Source of the DNA: JAJNNC01 sp038232695
GTDB lineage: Bacteria; Bacteroidota; Bacteroidia; Cytophagales; Cyclobacteriaceae
Direction: 5' to 3'
DNA: 7,726 nt
Assembly (NCBI GenBank): GCA_038232695.1
Contig: JBBSNI010000288.1
Span: forward strand, 1-7,726
The position numbers were made by a program, and so were the translations under genes. This document shows, piece after piece, positions 5,793-7,726 of the stretch (its first letter is position 1; each line of letters starts with the position of its first letter). A model generated the notes under the pieces. It was not told the DNA's origin. It was given only the letters and a program-made list of their open reading frames with translations, and did no database searches.

Positions 5793-6456
5793 TTAGGAAC
5801 AAAACAAGGCAGCCACAGGACTGTCCGATTGTGAACACACTGTGTCCTTTTTCGGACAGATAGTATCATCACATACATATTTGGAAAAATCTTGTCCTGA
5901 ACATTCTACCCTATCCTTTTTATAAGAAAAATAAAAATTGATGTATCCTTTATGTTCAGAACCAACTTGATCATTTTCAAAATGATCAAGCAGATAATCT
6001 TGTCTTATAATGATCGGCTTTGTCCAGTTGTCTTTGTATCGGGTAATAAATACATAGTGTACAGGAATATTTGAGATAGTCCGTAACTGTTTAAGAGCCA
6101 CTTGGAATTGCCCGTTAAAATTTTCCTGCCTTTTTTTTGCAGATGAAGTCTTGACCTGAACCCTTCTCAAAGTTCCGCTTATGAATTATATTTCCTGTTT
6201 TTGCGTCAACAAACTCAATCTCCTCAAGTCTTTGCAAATCCTTTTTGTCGTCGATACCCAATAGCGCTGGAAATATATTATTTCCTAAGCTGCTATAGTA
6301 AGATTCAAAATCGCTTTTGGTGTCATAACTAACAAAAATATTATTAGCTGGATGTGAATTAGGAAATAACCTTTTGACAAACTCCCTTATGGATGGAGTA
6401 ATGCTGAAAGTGTAACCATCCAGTTGTTTGTTTACATTAATTCTTATAGCGCCCAT
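5793..6456 (-). pseudogene. Frameshifted gene with PD-(D/E)XK-like motif, about 220 codons
   Basis: Two minus-strand frames join end to end: an N-terminal part from ATG 6456 (MGAIRINVNKQLDGYTFSI...) running to a stop at 6115, and a C-terminal part that continues to 5793 in the +1 frame. The total, 664 bases, is a multiple of three plus one, as expected for a single-base insertion. The switch lies near 6160-6166, in AAGGGTT: dropping one base joins HKRNFE to VQVKTSSAKK. In the joined protein IEFVDAKTG followed about 15 residues on by VQVKTS resembles the D...(E/Q)xK core of PD-(D/E)XK nucleases, and VHYVFITRYKDN could be the following strand. The exact family is not recognised; a DUF4365-like relative is possible. 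The C-terminal 35 residues contain five cysteines. The frame also crosses eight As (6131-6138). It may be a pseudogene, a sequencing error or a recoded gene. Composition is AT-rich like the ATPase. Confidence 0.55.
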
Positions 6457-6481
6457 AGCCTTTGAATTTTTTTTAAATATA

Positions 6482-6489
6482 CAAAATTA
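6482..6489 (-). promoter_or_regulatory. Candidate -7 element for the nuclease-like gene
   Basis: The minus strand reads TAATTTTG, a full match to TAnnTTTG, 25 bases before the ATG at 6456. An A-rich leader follows, which suits translation starts in this phylum. No TTG is found at the usual -33 spacing. Confidence 0.35.
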
Positions 6490-6491
6490 TT

Positions 6492-6554
6492 AGTGACCAA
6501 CGCAGGAACTGGCGTAGTGAGTGTGTATTCTCAGTCGGTAGAAGTGCGCCACTA
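6492..6554 (+). pseudogene. Possible 3' end of a lost plus-strand gene
   Basis: A plus-strand frame reads GTG ACC AAC GCA and ends with TAA at 6552-6554, giving VTNAGTGVVSVYSQSVEVRH. It is short and unrecognised, and could be chance. It is noted because a plus-strand terminator-like hairpin follows 22 bases later and no other plus-strand gene could use it. The 5' part would have been replaced by the minus-strand nuclease-like gene. Confidence 0.2.
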
Positions 6555-6575
6555 AGCAGCAACACAGCCCGAAAG

Positions 6576-6621
6576 AAACGGCTGCTCAGGCTTTATCCAG
6601 CTTTGAGTCAGCCGTTTTTTT
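6576..6621 (+). terminator. Rho-independent terminator-like hairpin
   Basis: AAACGGCTG (6576-6584) pairs perfectly with CAGCCGTTT (6609-6617), extended by CTCA/TGAG across a one-base bulge, and seven Ts run from 6615 to 6621. The polarity is plus strand. No intact plus-strand gene lies upstream within the window, so it either ends a gene remnant or a small RNA from about 6490-6575, or is a leader structure. Confidence 0.55.
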
Positions 6622-6662
6622 GTGACGCATCTGTATCATTCAAAGAAAATTTGCTTTTCTTT

Positions 6663-7103
6663 TTTCTGGGGCAGATCGATGGCGGCAGCGGCATCGACGC
6701 CCGGCAATACGAAATGATGTATACCTTCCTGACAACAGAAAAACCCGACCTGCTGCTGACCCACTGGCCCATCGATACGCACCGCGACCACCGGGTATGT
6801 GCTGCCCTGACCTATGATGCCTGGCTACGGCTGGAGCGCAAGCCCGACCTATACTTCTACGAAGTCCTGACCGGCTCGCAAACGCAAAACTTTGCCCCTA
6901 CGGATTATGTGGATATCAGTGAAGTGCTGACGCTAAAACACCAAGCCTGCTTTATCCATGAAAGCCAAAAGATCAAAGAGTATTACCCCGGCAACCACGA
7001 GAAGATGGAAATATTCAGAGGCATGGAAAGCGGCTACAAGTTTGCCGAAGCTTTCGTAAAGCGCTTACACAACCGCCAGCAGTTGATTAGTGATTCGTTG
7101 TAA
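6663..7103 (+). pseudogene. PIG-L (LmbE-type) deacetylase, N-terminus missing
   Basis: From about 6663 to the stop at 7103 the plus strand encodes the C-terminal two thirds (about 146 residues) of a PIG-L/LmbE-family N-acetylglucosaminyl deacetylase. Recognisable parts are LGQIDGGSGIDARQYE, then KPDLLLTHWPIDTHRDHR, YFYEVLTGSQTQNFAPTDYV, and GMESGYKFAEAFVK. THWPIDTHRDHR carries the second zinc-site motif (HxDH). The N-terminal HPDDE motif, which supplies the other zinc ligands and the catalytic Asp, is absent: the frame upstream reads only through the terminator hairpin at 6576-6621 and low-complexity AT sequence, with no convincing start. Intact relatives have roughly 230-270 residues. Without the first motif it should be catalytically dead, so I call it a truncated pseudogene. 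The codons remain clean, so the truncation may be recent. Confidence 0.75.
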
Positions 7104-7309
7104 CCTAAGCCTCCTCCGGCTGTAATGAGATTGTTCACAACATCCTGGCTAATTGGATGCGCAGGACGCTTCAGAGTAGCTTTTCTTGCTTCCAAAAGCT
7201 CCTTTATAGCAATTATTAATAAGATACCAGGAAATCCTATCAAAACAATAGCGAATAGAAGAAGAGCGAATGTTAGCATCATAGTTCTGTTTGAGGTGTA
7301 TTCAGCCAT
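7034..7309 (-). CDS. Small membrane protein, unknown family
   Basis: From the ATG at 7309 the frame encodes 91 residues (MAEYTSNRTMM...). Residues about 10-35 are a long hydrophobic stretch (LTFALLLFAIVLIGFPGILL), one transmembrane helix or a tight hairpin around Gly25-Pro27. A helical charged segment (IKELLEARKATLKR) follows, consistent with a single-pass protein with a cytoplasmic tail. An upstream ATG at 7351 is possible but adds only a polar stretch. The last 23 codons lie antisense to the end of the PIG-L remnant, and that C-terminus (after about NNLITAGGG) looks arbitrary, so the gene may itself have lost its natural end. I do not recognise the family, and it could be a chance frame; the membrane-like segment is the main support. 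Confidence 0.4.
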   Translation of the reverse strand: MAEYTSNRTMMLTFALLLFAIVLIGFPGILLIIAIKELLEARKATLKRPAHPISQDVVNNLITAGGGLGYNESLINCWRLCKRFTKASANL

Positions 7310-7346
7310 TAGAGCGTGTTTAAATTCTGAAAAGTGCAGATCATTG

Positions 7347-7385
7347 TGCAAACTTTGTGTTTGCTAAAACATAAAAGTTTATGCA
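7347..7385. repeat. Imperfect inverted repeat
   Basis: TGCAAACTTT (7347-7356) is the reverse complement of AAAGTTTATGCA (7374-7385) apart from a two-base AT insertion. It lies upstream of the small membrane ORF and could be part of its promoter region or a remnant end of an element. Its role is unknown. Confidence 0.3.
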
Positions 7386-7504
7386 AACCGGCCACGGCGG
7401 CTCAATATAAGAGACTCACTGACTCGCACGGATTTGCCCGGTGATGGCAAGTTATCAAAGAAAAACTACCCACCCAAATCTTTGGCAGGCACGTATGTAT
7501 CGGC
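7386..7504. other. No gene seen
   Basis: A short plus-strand frame that ends with TAA in the dyad repeat (encoding ...SAAHVTLR) runs through this part, but its peptide is polar and unlike any family I know. I see nothing else of note. Confidence 0.4.
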
Positions 7505-7540
7505 GGCACACGTTACACTGCGTTAAACGCGCGCCAGGTT
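7505..7540 (-). repeat. Dyad repeat, copy B
   Basis: GGCACACGTTA (7505-7515) and CTGCGTTAAACGCGCGCCAG (7518-7537) match the two outer parts of copy A, while about 16 internal bases of copy A are missing. The arms GCACACGTT (7506-7514) and AACGCGCGC (7525-7533) still pair with two G-T or mismatched positions. As in copy A, the minus strand reads the end of a protein frame (NLARV-stop) through it. Confidence 0.6.
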
Positions 7541-7726
7541 TTCGGGGTAGGTTGAATGAGGAAGGGCATTTTCATATGAAAACATCAGTGCTTTGAGTAG
7601 GTCATCGGGTTCACGCAGATGAAAGTAGATGGATTGATGTAAGGAAACGGCTTGGCCTACACGATGCACTTACCCAGTAGCTAGGTAAAGTGCCATTTTG
7701 CAGGCATAAGTAAGTAGCGAAGGACA
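7523..7726 (-). pseudogene. Partial reading frame with an in-frame stop
   Basis: One minus-strand frame stays open from the window edge to TAA at 7523 except for a single TAA at 7670-7672. Before the stop it reads CPSLLTYACKMALYLATG, and after it VHRVGQAVSLHQSIYFHLRE and onward to YPENLARV. Both parts have the helical, balanced composition of real protein, and a change of one CAA to TAA would explain the interruption. The alternative is a separate 48-residue ORF starting at GTG 7669. The family is unknown. It ends in dyad repeat copy B just as the ATPase ends in copy A. Confidence 0.35.

Noticed and set aside
5731..5838. Longer start for the TRAP receptor
   Set aside because: The added residues precede a perfectly placed lipoprotein signal; starting at 5730 puts the lipobox Cys at position 18, as expected.
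6491..6621. Known riboswitch class
   Set aside because: I could not match conserved cores of the cobalamin, SAM, TPP or T-box classes; only the terminator-like stem is supported.
7310..7330. Insertion-sequence end suggested by the GAGCGTGTTTAAATTC-like stretch
   Set aside because: There is no partner inverted repeat, no target duplication and no transposase frame in the window.

Overview
The window looks like chromosomal DNA of a Bacteroidota bacterium, probably of the Cytophagia/Saprospiria type. The grounds are a LuxC-type acyl-CoA reductase paired with a dicluster ferredoxin, start regions with no clear Shine-Dalgarno sequence, and TAnnTTTG-like -7 elements upstream of some genes. This is an inference from gene content and signals; there is no rRNA or other marker gene here.

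Layout. Positions 1-81 hold the start of a probable membrane protein on the minus strand, running off the left edge. Positions 82-431 are non-coding and contain a large CRCAGAG-type inverted repeat. An acyl-CoA reductase (432-1445, minus) and a dicluster ferredoxin (1625-1972, plus) are divergent and form the clearest housekeeping block. The ferredoxin converges on a DUF58/vWA protein (2039-2941, minus); the gap between their stop codons is filled by a palindromic array of 7-base units. A second CRCAGAG repeat lies near 3035-3093. Next comes a decayed internal piece of a carbon-nitrogen hydrolase (3137-3442) that stops exactly at a short dyad repeat. The same repeat supplies the last codons and stop of an AT-rich AAA_14/DUF4143-type ATPase (3475-4635). 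Upstream is an orphan TRAP-type solute receptor lipoprotein (4756-5730), with no DctQ/DctM permease genes visible.

The right third (5793-7726) looks like a graveyard of damaged genes. It holds a frameshifted gene of about 220 codons with a PD-(D/E)XK-like QVK motif, a plus-strand hairpin with a T-run and no intact gene feeding it, the C-terminal two thirds of a PIG-L deacetylase without its HPDD motif, a small one-helix membrane ORF overlapping it tail to tail, and a reading frame broken by an in-frame TAA that ends in a second copy of the dyad repeat.

How the parts relate: the reductase/ferredoxin pair may form a redox module. The other intact genes do not form an evident pathway. The strongest structural theme is that short repeats sit at gene ends and at breakpoints: heptad hairpin, CRCAGAG inverted repeats, and the NLA(H/R)V-stop dyad repeat. 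I do not see convincing evidence of a complete new biological system; the repeat-associated gene ends and the broken nuclease-like gene are the items most worth a second look.
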